This document shows, one piece after another, positions 23,572-31,254 of a stretch of 48,006 nt of DNA; within the stretch, counting starts at the first letter, position 1, and every line of letters begins with the position of its first letter. A program made the position numbers and the translations under genes. The notes beneath the pieces are model-generated. The model ran no database searches. It saw nothing but the letters and a program-made list of their open reading frames with translations, and was not told the origin of the DNA. Source of the DNA: Nitrospirota bacterium (GTDB taxonomy: Bacteria > Nitrospirota > Nitrospiria > JACQBZ01); assembly GCA_016194285.1 (NCBI GenBank), contig JACQBZ010000078.1:1-48006 (forward strand), in the 5' to 3' direction.

Positions 23572-24372
23572 TTATTTTTGATGACAGGTCAGGCACAAGG
23601 CGCTGAACCGGTTCGATGTTCGCAGAAACGGGTCTCGCCCCTCGATATTCTTCTCATCCGGATTATGCGGGTCATGACACGAGGCGCATTGAACCTTGTC
23701 ATCGTCAAACGTTTGAATCCCGTTCGGAAAGGTGCGACCGCCGTCTTCCTTCGCAATGAGCGGTTGATTGAAGGCCGAGTCTTTGCTAAAGGTCGGGTAA
23801 GGAATCGAGATCGGATGATCGTCTCGAAGGTTCCGCGTCAAGTATCGGATGGTCGCGTCATGGGCCCCACTCAATGCGGCATAGGCCCCGCGTTGCCGAT
23901 TATGACATTTCCCGCAACTGTCCGAGCCCACTCCCCCTTCCGGACTCATCCGGTAATGAACGCCGGAATCAAACCAGTCATGAAATTTCGGTTTGTTCAG
24001 CACGGCATCCACCGCCACGGATCCGTCATGGCATGAGAGACACCCGAGGGAGATCCCATCGGGAGCCGAAGCGCTCGAATCGAAGTTTGGACTGGAATAC
24101 ATTTCATAACCGAGCGGACTTGGAAGCTGGCGGTTCCAGAGAGGGGCCGTGGTCGCGGCGTTATGGGGCGTGTGACAATAGACACAGGTTTCTCGGTAAT
24201 CATTAAAAGACCCACCAGTCATCGGGCCGGTTTCGCTGCCATAACCTCTCACATTCAATCCTGAAAGGTCATGCCGCGACCCGACGATCGTGCCACCCAT
24301 CGCAGACAGGGCCGCGACGATCAACCCTCCACCGACGACGACAACCATAACAACGTACCGAGAGGTCTTCAT
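23572..24372 (-). CDS. Pentaheme c-type cytochrome (doubled-CXXCH family)
   Basis: First gene after the promoter at 24483-24511. ATG 24372 follows an AGAGGGGGC stretch. The 266-residue product has a Sec signal peptide (hydrophobic VVMVVVVGGGLIVAAL, cleavage near residue 24). Five CXXCH sites follow: CVYCHTPHN, CLSCHDGSV, CGKCHNRQ, CASCHDPHN and the terminal CLTCHQK. The order matches the tetraheme paralogues, with an extra site (CGKCH) inserted between the second and third. RDDHPIS is conserved. The start of the operon with the smallest cytochrome suggests a periplasmic shuttle feeding the outer-membrane components; that direction is inference. Confidence 0.92.
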   Translation of the reverse strand: MKTSRYVVMVVVVGGGLIVAALSAMGGTIVGSRHDLSGLNVRGYGSETGPMTGGSFNDYRETCVYCHTPHNAATTAPLWNRQLPSPLGYEMYSSPNFDSSASAPDGISLGCLSCHDGSVAVDAVLNKPKFHDWFDSGVHYRMSPEGGVGSDSCGKCHNRQRGAYAALSGAHDATIRYLTRNLRDDHPISIPYPTFSKDSAFNQPLIAKEDGGRTFPNGIQTFDDDKVQCASCHDPHNPDEKNIEGRDPFLRTSNRFSALCLTCHQK

Positions 24373-24482
24373 GCCCCCTCTTTGTGGTGAGTCAAGAAAG
24401 GCGCTTTTTCTACCACCCCTTCATTACCGAACAAAGCCCCTGAGGGATTAAAACGACAAAAACCTGGCCCCGCAAGTGTCTT

Positions 24483-24511
24483 AGGCTACAGAATTTAACC
24501 GGAACTGTCAA
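24483..24511 (-). promoter_or_regulatory. Sigma70-type promoter of the cytochrome operon
   Basis: Minus-strand TTGACA (24511-24506), 17-base spacer, TAGCCT (24488-24483). Predicted start near 24476 leaves a leader of about 100 bases before the pentaheme gene. The 235-base gap 24373-24607 holds no gene. The leader is G-rich but I could not match it to a known riboswitch. Confidence 0.65.
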
Positions 24512-24607
24512 GCAAAAAACTGTCACAATTCTGTTGTATGTCTTGCGTTTATACAAATAAATGAACGTGATGGGCGCGAGCGGGCCAGGAACGACAGGGC
24601 GGGAATA

Positions 24608-25672
24608 TTACGGTGCGGAAAAACCTTCCAGCTTACTGATCCCTTTCAGCGTACCGAACCATTTTGATCCGAACGGATCCATGACCGCGGCGAAAACGCC
24701 ATCGTCGACCAAACCGTCTTTGGTTGTGAAGCGGTTCCAACGACCTCTGCTGAACACGCTCACCCCTCCCTCCGTCGCGACATAAAGGTCGTCACCCGGA
24801 TCGATCAGGATATCGGAGATGAAATTGCCCGACAATCCGTCCCGCGTCGTGTACGTCGTCCAGCGCTTTCCGTCGAAGCGGCTCAGCCCCGCGCCCCAGG
24901 TCCCGAACCATTTATTGTTTTGAGAATCGACCGCGGCGGCCAGGATGTAATTCGGGTTGTATCCCTCGGCCTCTTTTCCCGGCGTGGTCCGATGGTGAAA
25001 GCTGGGATTGGCCATCTTTTCATACGAGCCGATCGCCTGGAGATCCGCGCCGACACCGTCCTTATGCGTGTAGCTCACAAACCTCTGGCCATCGTATCGC
25101 GTCACCCCGCCCTCCGTTCCCAACCAGATCACCCCATCGCGATCCATGGCCAGGGCATAGACCCAGTCATCGACAATTCCATCTTTTTTGGTGTAACTCT
25201 TCCAATGGGTCCCGTCAAAGATGCTGACTCCTTTCCAGTTCGCCGCCCACATGCGTCCGACCCGATCGAACAGGATGTCGTAAACATACGGGTCGGCCAG
25301 ATCCGGAACGTTGAAATTCCGCCAGGTCTTTCCATCAAACCTGGCCAGCCCGCCCCCGTGCGTCCCGATCCATTTATTTCCCTGTGAATCCACTTTGATC
25401 GTGGTGACAATGTCCGACACAAGACCGTTCTTGCTGTCATATCGGGCGATGATCTGATCCTGAACAAGATCGTATTTGATCAGTCCCTGTTCCGTGCCGA
25501 CCCATACGTCGTTCCCTTCAAACGCCATGCTAAAGACGCTGGCATTGATCTCGTAGTTGGTCCAAACGGGGTGCGTGGAGACGGAACGCGTTGAAGAAGT
25601 GCAGGCCGTTATGACGAGAAAACTGACGGCGCCGATAAAGACAGCCGGAAGGAAGGTACGACAACGACTCAT
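24608..25672 (-). CDS. Seven-bladed Reg_prop (two-component-regulator-type) propeller lipoprotein
   Basis: ATG 25672 has AAGGAG five bases upstream. The 354-residue product has lipobox ITAC (Cys24). Seven blades follow with the ligand-sensor propeller pattern, for example VDSQGNKWIGTHGGGLARFDG, and WLGTEGGVTRYDGQRF, with KDG-LVDD turns between. The same repeat forms the periplasmic sensor of hybrid two-component systems. Here there is no kinase or membrane domain, so it is a free-standing lipid-anchored propeller. It has its own promoter (25697-25725) and is separated from the cytochrome operon by 235 bases. It faces away from the polysaccharide locus. A substrate-binding role is possible but not shown. 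Confidence 0.87.
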   Translation of the reverse strand: MSRCRTFLPAVFIGAVSFLVITACTSSTRSVSTHPVWTNYEINASVFSMAFEGNDVWVGTEQGLIKYDLVQDQIIARYDSKNGLVSDIVTTIKVDSQGNKWIGTHGGGLARFDGKTWRNFNVPDLADPYVYDILFDRVGRMWAANWKGVSIFDGTHWKSYTKKDGIVDDWVYALAMDRDGVIWLGTEGGVTRYDGQRFVSYTHKDGVGADLQAIGSYEKMANPSFHHRTTPGKEAEGYNPNYILAAAVDSQNNKWFGTWGAGLSRFDGKRWTTYTTRDGLSGNFISDILIDPGDDLYVATEGGVSVFSRGRWNRFTTKDGLVDDGVFAAVMDPFGSKWFGTLKGISKLEGFSAP

Positions 25673-25696
25673 GTTGCTCCTTACTGAGGCGTAATG

Positions 25697-25725
25697 ATTT
25701 TACGCGCCCAAAGAGAGCGAGTCAA
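25697..25725 (-). promoter_or_regulatory. Sigma70-type promoter for the Reg_prop lipoprotein
   Basis: Minus-strand TTGACT (25725-25720), 17-base spacer, TAAAAT (25702-25697), about 25 bases upstream of the start codon. It is back to back with the plus-strand promoter at 25735-25763. Confidence 0.7.
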
Positions 25726-25734
25726 GGCTGTTTC

Positions 25735-25763
25735 TTGACAAACCTCTCCCTCTTACTTAAGAT
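25735..25763 (+). promoter_or_regulatory. Sigma70-type promoter of the polysaccharide locus
   Basis: TTGACA (25735-25740), 17-base spacer, TAAGAT (25758-25763). The predicted start near 25770 gives a short leader containing GGAGG before ATG 25791. Confidence 0.7.
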
Positions 25764-25790
25764 GAAAAACAACTTCTTCGGAGGCTTTTG

Positions 25791-26723
25791 ATGACCGTTC
25801 ATCCGTCTGAACAGGTTATGCCGTCCGCAAAAAAGCCGGCTTCTTTGACCGTCGCATTGCTGACCGGACTGCGTCCATTGGACTGGATCAAAAACCTGTT
25901 TGTTCTGGCTCCTCTCCTATTTTCCGGTCACCTCTTTACCTCCGAGCTGGTTTCAAAATCGTTGTTGGGTTTTATTCTTTTCTGTATCTTGTCCAGCGGG
26001 GCCTATCTGTTTAATGACGTCATGGATAGAGAGGATGACCGGCACCATCCAGCAAAAGCGCTTCGGCCCATCGCATCCGGTCAGCTTCCTACTCATTTGG
26101 TCAGCGTTATCGCCTTCGGACTGATCCTGGTCGGCCTGATCGGAGCCTTTGCACTCGACCTGCGCTTCGGCCTGATCGCCTCTGTTTTCAGCCTTCTGCA
26201 TCTCGCGTATTCGTTAGGCCTTAAAGATTGGGTGATTGTGGACGTCCTGCTCATCGCGGCCGGATTTGTCCTGAGGGTGTTAGGCGGATCGGCCATCGTA
26301 GACGTCATCCCTTCGGCATGGATCATCCTGTGTACCATGCTGCTCTCTCTGTTTTTAGGGTTCTCCAAGCGACGACACGAATTGGTTCTCTTGGGCGAAC
26401 GAGCGAATGCCCATCGAAAAGTGCTCCAGCAGTATTCCGTGACCTTTTTAGATCAGATGATCGGGGCTGTCTTAGCCGCAACGGTCGTGTCCTATGCCTT
26501 GTACACGATAAATAACGGCCCTCTCCAAATTTATTCGGTCTTCTTTGTGTTGTACGGGATGTTTCGCTACCTGTATTTGATTCACCACCGAGAACACGGG
26601 GGTCGTGCGGCCGAATCTTTCTTGACCGACCCCTTCTGGCCACCGTGGTGGGCTGGACCCTGTTCATGTTATGGGATATCTACTGGCGGTTATAGTTTAG
26701 ATCTCTTCAGACGATTGTTCTGA
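25791..26723 (+). CDS. UbiA-family polyprenyl-phosphate phosphoribosyltransferase, C-terminus frameshifted
   Basis: ATG 25791 has GGAGG six bases upstream. The integral membrane protein (310 residues as read) carries the UbiA aspartate motif NDVMDREDDRHHPAKALRP near residues 75-95 and about eight hydrophobic helices. The overall pattern fits decaprenyl-phosphate phosphoribosyltransferase, which joins phosphoribosyl pyrophosphate to a polyprenyl phosphate and starts lipid-linked arabinose formation. The last 30 or so residues look wrong (Pro/Trp/Cys-rich). Shifting frame at about 26628-26634 restores LLATVVGWTLFMLWDIYWRL ending at TAG 26693-26695, a normal C-terminal helix for this family. So a single-base deletion in a C-run, or an assembly error, is likely. 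No DprE-type epimerase is nearby. Confidence 0.85.
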   Translation: MTVHPSEQVMPSAKKPASLTVALLTGLRPLDWIKNLFVLAPLLFSGHLFTSELVSKSLLGFILFCILSSGAYLFNDVMDREDDRHHPAKALRPIASGQLPTHLVSVIAFGLILVGLIGAFALDLRFGLIASVFSLLHLAYSLGLKDWVIVDVLLIAAGFVLRVLGGSAIVDVIPSAWIILCTMLLSLFLGFSKRRHELVLLGERANAHRKVLQQYSVTFLDQMIGAVLAATVVSYALYTINNGPLQIYSVFFVLYGMFRYLYLIHHREHGGRAAESFLTDPFWPPWWAGPCSCYGISTGGYSLDLFRRLF

Positions 26724-26732
26724 TTGAAAGTC

Positions 26733-26779
26733 TTGACAAATATTTCATTATCGCGATATTATGTTCATAAAATAAACAT
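26733..26779 (+). promoter_or_regulatory. Promoter plus palindromic operator (copy 1), before the Wzm/Wzt genes
   Basis: TTGACA (26733-26738), 18-base spacer, TATTAT (26757-26762), immediately followed and overlapped by ATGTTCAT-AAA-ATAAACAT (26761-26779). The same module recurs at 37778-37820, with the palindrome perfect there. A repressor binding here would block the promoter. Confidence 0.6.
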
Positions 26780-26933
26780 CGCATCTTTCTCCAACCGAAC
26801 AACCGATGCGGATAAGGAACTCTTAAACCGCGAATCCTTGCATACCTTTAAGATTCTGGATGAGGTCGCCGCCGTTGCCGGCCGGTTGGAGGCCTACGGC
26901 GTTTTCCCAGAAAAGATTCATACATTGTCATAG
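26772..26933 (+). pseudogene. Internally deleted remnant of the EPS winged-helix regulator
   Basis: The frame encodes [22 protein letters not shown], nearly identical to the N-terminus of the regulator at 37813. It then jumps to LEAYGVFPEKIHTLS, which resembles that protein's last residues. The whole winged helix and most of the C-terminal domain are missing. The start codon position reads ATA instead of ATG. So the coding function is lost while the promoter and operator persist upstream of wzm. Confidence 0.65.
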
Positions 26934-26942
26934 GAGCCGGAA

Positions 26943-27824
26943 ATGGGCGAGCGGAGCAATGGCACAAAAGCGTTGAACATCACACGGAACCTTCCCATTT
27001 ACGTGATTCGGCCGACGAAGAGCTGGCAATTTCTGGATCTCAGTGAATTGTGGACTTATCGGGAGCTCATCTATTTTCTCACGTGGCGGGACGTTAAGGT
27101 GCGCTACAAGCAGACCGCCGTTGGGATCGCTTGGGCCGTCTTGCAGCCCGTTGCAATGATGGTCGTCTTTACACTCTTTTTCGGGCGGTTGGCCAATGTC
27201 CCCTCCGAGGGTGTTCCCTATCCACTTTTCGCTTTTGCTGCCCTCCTTCCCTGGCAACTTTTCTCCCGAACTCTTTCAGAGTCGACCAACAGTCTGATTA
27301 CGGATCAACGGCTGATCACACGCGTTTATTTTCCCCGCATCATCGTTCCGACGGCCGTCACGTTGGCGGCTATGTTAGATTTCTTCATTGCGACCGTCCT
27401 TTTTGTCGTGCTCATGCTGATTTACGGACACACTCCCGGAGCCGAGATCATTTGGCTGCCCTTTTTCGTGTTGCTCATGCTGACCACAACATTGGGAGTC
27501 GGTTACTGGCTTTCGGCGTTGAACGTCGAGTACCGGGATGTCATGTATACCGTTCCATTTCTAACTCAATTGTGGCTTTTCCTGACACCGGTCGTTTATC
27601 CGAGCAGCCTCGTTCCGGAGAAATGGCAGATAATTTACGGCCTCAACCCGATGGTCGCTGTGGTAGAGGGTTTCCGATGGTCCTTGCTCGGAGTGGGCAG
27701 GGGTCTTTCACCTATGCTGGCCACATCAACGCTGGTCTCACTTGCGCTTTTTCTAACCGGAATTATCTGGTTCCGCCAAAGGGAGCGGACCTTTGTGGAT
27801 GCCATCGGATCCGGAGGACGCTGA
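26943..27824 (+). CDS. wzm: ABC-2 type polysaccharide exporter permease (Wzm)
   Basis: ATG 26943 has AGGAG seven bases upstream. The 293-residue permease has six hydrophobic segments in the ABC-2 arrangement and the typical N-terminal WRDVKVRYKQT amphipathic motif followed by AWAVLQPVAMMVVF. Near the C-terminus are TPVVYPSSLVP and the NPMVAVVEGFRW motif of O-antigen and teichoic acid exporters. It pairs with the ATPase encoded two bases downstream. Together they would move undecaprenyl-linked O-polysaccharide across the inner membrane. Transcription probably starts at the palindrome-bearing promoter at 26733. Confidence 0.93.
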   Translation: MGERSNGTKALNITRNLPIYVIRPTKSWQFLDLSELWTYRELIYFLTWRDVKVRYKQTAVGIAWAVLQPVAMMVVFTLFFGRLANVPSEGVPYPLFAFAALLPWQLFSRTLSESTNSLITDQRLITRVYFPRIIVPTAVTLAAMLDFFIATVLFVVLMLIYGHTPGAEIIWLPFFVLLMLTTTLGVGYWLSALNVEYRDVMYTVPFLTQLWLFLTPVVYPSSLVPEKWQIIYGLNPMVAVVEGFRWSLLGVGRGLSPMLATSTLVSLALFLTGIIWFRQRERTFVDAIGSGGR

Positions 27825-27826
27825 TC

Positions 27827-29185
27827 GTGGGCAATATCGCAATTCGAGCGGAAGACCTTGGCAAGCGTTACCGTATCGGTGAGCTCCAGCACTACAAGGC
27901 ACTTCGGGATACAGTCACCCATGCACTCTACGCTCCTTTTCGTGCTGCAGCATCAATTTTCAGCGGTCGCAATTCCAAATCCAATACCCATTCATCCGAT
28001 AATATCATTTGGGCCATTAAGGACATCTCGTTTACTATTAATCAAGGTGAGGTGGTTGGGATCATCGGCCGAAACGGAGCGGGAAAGAGCACACTGCTTA
28101 AAATCCTTTCCCGTATTACCGAGCCGACAGTGGGTCGCGCAGAAATCCACGGGAGGGTGGGATCGCTGCTTGAGGTAGGCACCGGATTTCACCCGGAACT
28201 GACGGGTCGGGAGAATATTTACTTAAATGGCGCCATTATTGGAATGCGGAAGGTTGAGATCAAACGAAAATTCGATGACATCGTGGCTTTCGCAGAGATC
28301 GAGAAATTTATTGATACACCCGCGAAGTTTTACTCGAGCGGTATGTATATGCGCCTGGCCTTCGCCGTCGCGGCACATCTCGAGCCGGAGATCCTGCTGG
28401 TGGACGAAGTACTGGCCGTAGGTGATGCCGCCTTTCAGAAAAAGTGCCTCGGCAAAATGGAGGAGGTGGCGAAAGAAGGAAGGACCGTCTGCTTCGTATC
28501 TCACAATATGCCGGCCATCACCCGCTTGTGCCAACGAACGATTCTTCTTGATGAAGGCCGCATTTTGTGTGACGGCCCATCTCATCAGGTCGTGACGACT
28601 TATTTAAAATCCGGAGTCGGCACGAGCGCTGTACGGGAATGGCCGGATCTGAAAAAGGCACCCGGAAACGATATGGTTCGGCTACGCGCAGTTCGCATTC
28701 GTAAAGAAGATGGAACTGTAAGTGATGTAATTGATATCCGTCAGTCCGTTGGCATTGAAATGGAATACGAAGTGCTAAAGGATGGAGCCGTTTTTTGCCC
28801 TGTCTACTCGCTTCACAATGAAGAAGGAATTCTAATCTGCTGGGTTTCCGATCAATCTGATCGGGCTAAAGCTCCCCGTTCTGTTGGGCGCTTTAAGAGT
28901 ATTGCTTGGATTCCCGGGAACCTGCTCTCGGAAGGAATGGTAATTATCGCAGCGGCAGCATCCATAATGGCTCTGAACATTAGCCACTTTCATGAACCGG
29001 ATGCTGTAGCCTTCCAGGTTGTTGATTCGATGGAAGGCAATTCAGCGCGTGGCGAATACACCGGAACAATACCAGGGGTCATTCGCCCGCTTTTGCGCTG
29101 GTCAACAACACAAATCGACGAAAAGAAAATGGGGCAAGATCACAGAGTAACTTCATCGCCCCCCGCAGAGGGTACCGGTCTTTAA
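27827..29185 (+). CDS. wzt: Polysaccharide ABC exporter ATPase with C-terminal substrate domain (Wzt)
   Basis: GTG 27827 is chosen (GGAGG nine bases ahead, two bases after the wzm stop). The open frame extends far upstream only because it is antisense-free within wzm. The 452-residue product has Walker A GRNGAGKST (about 81-89), signature SSGMYMRLA (about 170), Walker B ILLVDE and the switch His in VSHN. After about residue 270 comes a beta-rich Wzt_C domain (IGIEMEYEVLKDG, FCPVYSLHN) that in other systems recognises the terminally modified O-chain. Presence of this domain implies chain-end modification, consistent with the methyltransferases in the locus. Confidence 0.93.
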   Translation: MGNIAIRAEDLGKRYRIGELQHYKALRDTVTHALYAPFRAAASIFSGRNSKSNTHSSDNIIWAIKDISFTINQGEVVGIIGRNGAGKSTLLKILSRITEPTVGRAEIHGRVGSLLEVGTGFHPELTGRENIYLNGAIIGMRKVEIKRKFDDIVAFAEIEKFIDTPAKFYSSGMYMRLAFAVAAHLEPEILLVDEVLAVGDAAFQKKCLGKMEEVAKEGRTVCFVSHNMPAITRLCQRTILLDEGRILCDGPSHQVVTTYLKSGVGTSAVREWPDLKKAPGNDMVRLRAVRIRKEDGTVSDVIDIRQSVGIEMEYEVLKDGAVFCPVYSLHNEEGILICWVSDQSDRAKAPRSVGRFKSIAWIPGNLLSEGMVIIAAAASIMALNISHFHEPDAVAFQVVDSMEGNSARGEYTGTIPGVIRPLLRWSTTQIDEKKMGQDHRVTSSPPAEGTGL

Positions 29186-29212
29186 GGGTTGACATTTCGA
29201 AAGGGAAAGACG

Positions 29213-30484
29213 GTGAAAGTGATAGCTAAGCCAGCACGTGCATACACGAACGTACTCAAGATGCGACTGAATCGTGCGCTTAAACGTAACGTTGCAAGAA
29301 ACTACCCTATATCCGCTTTTATTGATCCAGCTCAGTTCTGCCAGCTTCGCTGTCCTGCTTGTGCCGTGGGACTTAGATCCGATTTGAGGTCAGCAACCGC
29401 ATTAAATCTTGACCTGTATAAGGCAGTCATGGAGGAAATCGGAGACTATTTATTTTTCCTCGACCTGTACAACTGGGGAGAACCCTTGCTGCACAAACAG
29501 CTTCCAGAGATGATTGCATTCGCAAATCAGAAAAACATTCATGTCACGATAAGCACCAATCTCAGCGTTCAATTAAGCGACGATTACCTCTCGCGGCTGG
29601 TAAAAAGTGGCTTAGATAGGATGACCGTGTCACTGGACGGCGCCTCACAGGAGACGTACGAGCGGTATCGACGAGGAGGAAATTTCAGCTTAGTTGTTCA
29701 AAATATGCAGAAAATACAAAAGATAAAAAGGGAGCTTGGATTGAATTCGCCTAAGATCTACATTCAATTTCTGGTATTTAAGCACAACGAGCACGAAATA
29801 GACAATATCAAGCAGTCCTATCGAGATTTGGGGGCTGACTCCTATTACTTTGGAACCCCGGTTATGACCGATGTTGCAGAGTCAGAGAAATTCGACATTC
29901 AACCGTCAACCTTTAAAGAATACGACATCTTTCATCCGGACAATCCTCTAAACAGAAGAACAAAGGAAGCCTCCAGTCGGCCCTGCTCATGGTTATACAG
30001 TACCCTTGTAATCGATTCTTCCGGCAACCTTTCACCTTGCTGTGCTGTTGCATCCGAAAGTGATTCTTTTGCCGCCCTCTCAGTAGGAGATAACGTCATG
30101 GAAGCCTGGAATAACAAAAAATTCCGTGATGCGCGCACATTTACCGGTAGCCGCGACAGTAAATACATCTCGGTTGGAGATGATTACAAACGGGTCCCGA
30201 ATATCGAAGCCGCACTGGTAAAAGGCCCGGGTGAATTGATCTGTAAGTATTGTCCCCAACCCTGGATGCAAAGAATTGCATTTGAAACCGTGGAACAGAT
30301 TTGCGCCCACCTCTCTGACATGGTTTTGAATAATAAGTCGATAACGATGAAGCTGAAAGCTGTTTTTTACTATTTTCTAATGGGAGTCCCTTTGAATATT
30401 AGAATGATTAGGAAATTTCTCACCGCGTTAAATTCGCGCTTTAGACCCATCATTTACACGGAGACCCGGGAGAAATCATTATGA
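29213..30484 (+). CDS. Radical SAM/SPASM-domain protein
   Basis: GTG 29213 has AAGGGA six to seven bases upstream. A TTG at 29189 is an alternative. The 423-residue product has the radical SAM cluster motif C-QLR-C-PA-C (Cys43, 47, 50), NWGEPLL, ISTNL and MTVSLDGA strands of the TIM-barrel core. A SPASM-like region has PCSW, LSPCCAV and CKYCPQ cysteines for auxiliary clusters. Such proteins are common in O-antigen and exopolysaccharide loci, where their substrates are mostly unproven. Its stop overlaps the cytidylyltransferase start by ATGA, so it is co-translated with the CDP-sugar genes. AT-richer than the following genes. Confidence 0.88.
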   Translation: MKVIAKPARAYTNVLKMRLNRALKRNVARNYPISAFIDPAQFCQLRCPACAVGLRSDLRSATALNLDLYKAVMEEIGDYLFFLDLYNWGEPLLHKQLPEMIAFANQKNIHVTISTNLSVQLSDDYLSRLVKSGLDRMTVSLDGASQETYERYRRGGNFSLVVQNMQKIQKIKRELGLNSPKIYIQFLVFKHNEHEIDNIKQSYRDLGADSYYFGTPVMTDVAESEKFDIQPSTFKEYDIFHPDNPLNRRTKEASSRPCSWLYSTLVIDSSGNLSPCCAVASESDSFAALSVGDNVMEAWNNKKFRDARTFTGSRDSKYISVGDDYKRVPNIEAALVKGPGELICKYCPQPWMQRIAFETVEQICAHLSDMVLNNKSITMKLKAVFYYFLMGVPLNIRMIRKFLTALNSRFRPIIYTETREKSL

Positions 30485-31254
30485 AGACGGTCATCCTTTG
30501 CGGGGGGCTCGGCACACGGCTTCGAGAGGAAACGGATTTCCGGCCGAAGCCGATGGTGGAAATCGGGAGCCGACCCATTCTGTGGCACATCATGAAGGGT
30601 TATACCCATTATGGGTTTCATGAATTTGTGCTGTGCCTGGGTTATAAAGGCGATGTCATCCGGGATTACTTCTATAACTACGAGCTTCGTAACAGCGACG
30701 GCACCGTTACACTGGGTTCCCGTAACATTGAATTCCATAACCGGCATACAGAATCGGGCTGGCGAATCACCCTGGCCGAGACGGGAGAGCGGACCCTCAC
30801 GGGCGGCCGGCTAAAGCGCGCGGCTCAATATCTTGAAGGTGAACAATTTATGGTGACCTACGGCGATGGCGTTGCGGACTTGGACATCAAGGCCCTTCTG
30901 GCCTACCATAAAGGCCAGGGGAAGTTGGGAACCGTGACCGCAGTCCATCCCTCGTCACGGTTCGGCGAGCTGTTCATCGAAAATGGCTTGGTCCAGGTGT
31001 TTCGAGAAAAACCGCAGGTCCATGAAGGCTGGATCAACGGCGGGTTCTTTGTGTTTCAGCGAAACGTGTTGGATCTCATCTCCGGAGACGATGAAAGTCT
31101 TGAACAGGGCCTGCTTGAAAAACTGGCGTCGATGAAGGAACTGGCGGTGTATCAACATCAAGGTTTCTGGCAGTGCATGGATACCTATCGAGAGATGGAG
31201 CTTTTGAACGAATTGTGGCGGAGCGGAAAGGCTCCTTGGGCCGTTTGGCGATAA
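30481..31254 (+). CDS. rfbF: Glucose-1-phosphate cytidylyltransferase
   Basis: The 257-residue nucleotidyltransferase makes CDP-glucose from glucose 1-phosphate and CTP. The nucleotide-binding N-terminus LCGGLGTRLREET-DFRPKPM is the RfbF/DdhA signature, with catalytic Arg/Lys. VTYGDGVADLD carries the metal-binding Asp, and EGWINGGFFVFQ and FWQCMDTYREME are also typical of this enzyme. Full family length. It overlaps the upstream radical SAM gene by four bases and the downstream dehydratase by one base (TAATG). First committed step of the CDP-6-deoxyhexose cassette. Confidence 0.95.
   Translation: MKTVILCGGLGTRLREETDFRPKPMVEIGSRPILWHIMKGYTHYGFHEFVLCLGYKGDVIRDYFYNYELRNSDGTVTLGSRNIEFHNRHTESGWRITLAETGERTLTGGRLKRAAQYLEGEQFMVTYGDGVADLDIKALLAYHKGQGKLGTVTAVHPSSRFGELFIENGLVQVFREKPQVHEGWINGGFFVFQRNVLDLISGDDESLEQGLLEKLASMKELAVYQHQGFWQCMDTYREMELLNELWRSGKAPWAVWR

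Noticed and set aside
24373-24482. Cyclic-dinucleotide riboswitch in the cytochrome operon leader.
   Set aside because: Such switches occur before cytochromes in related bacteria, but the conserved core bases could not be found by eye in this leader.
27131-27826. Extended N-terminus for the Wzt ATPase inside the permease gene.
   Set aside because: The added residues are out-of-frame permease sequence. GTG 27827 with GGAGG gives a normal Wzt start.
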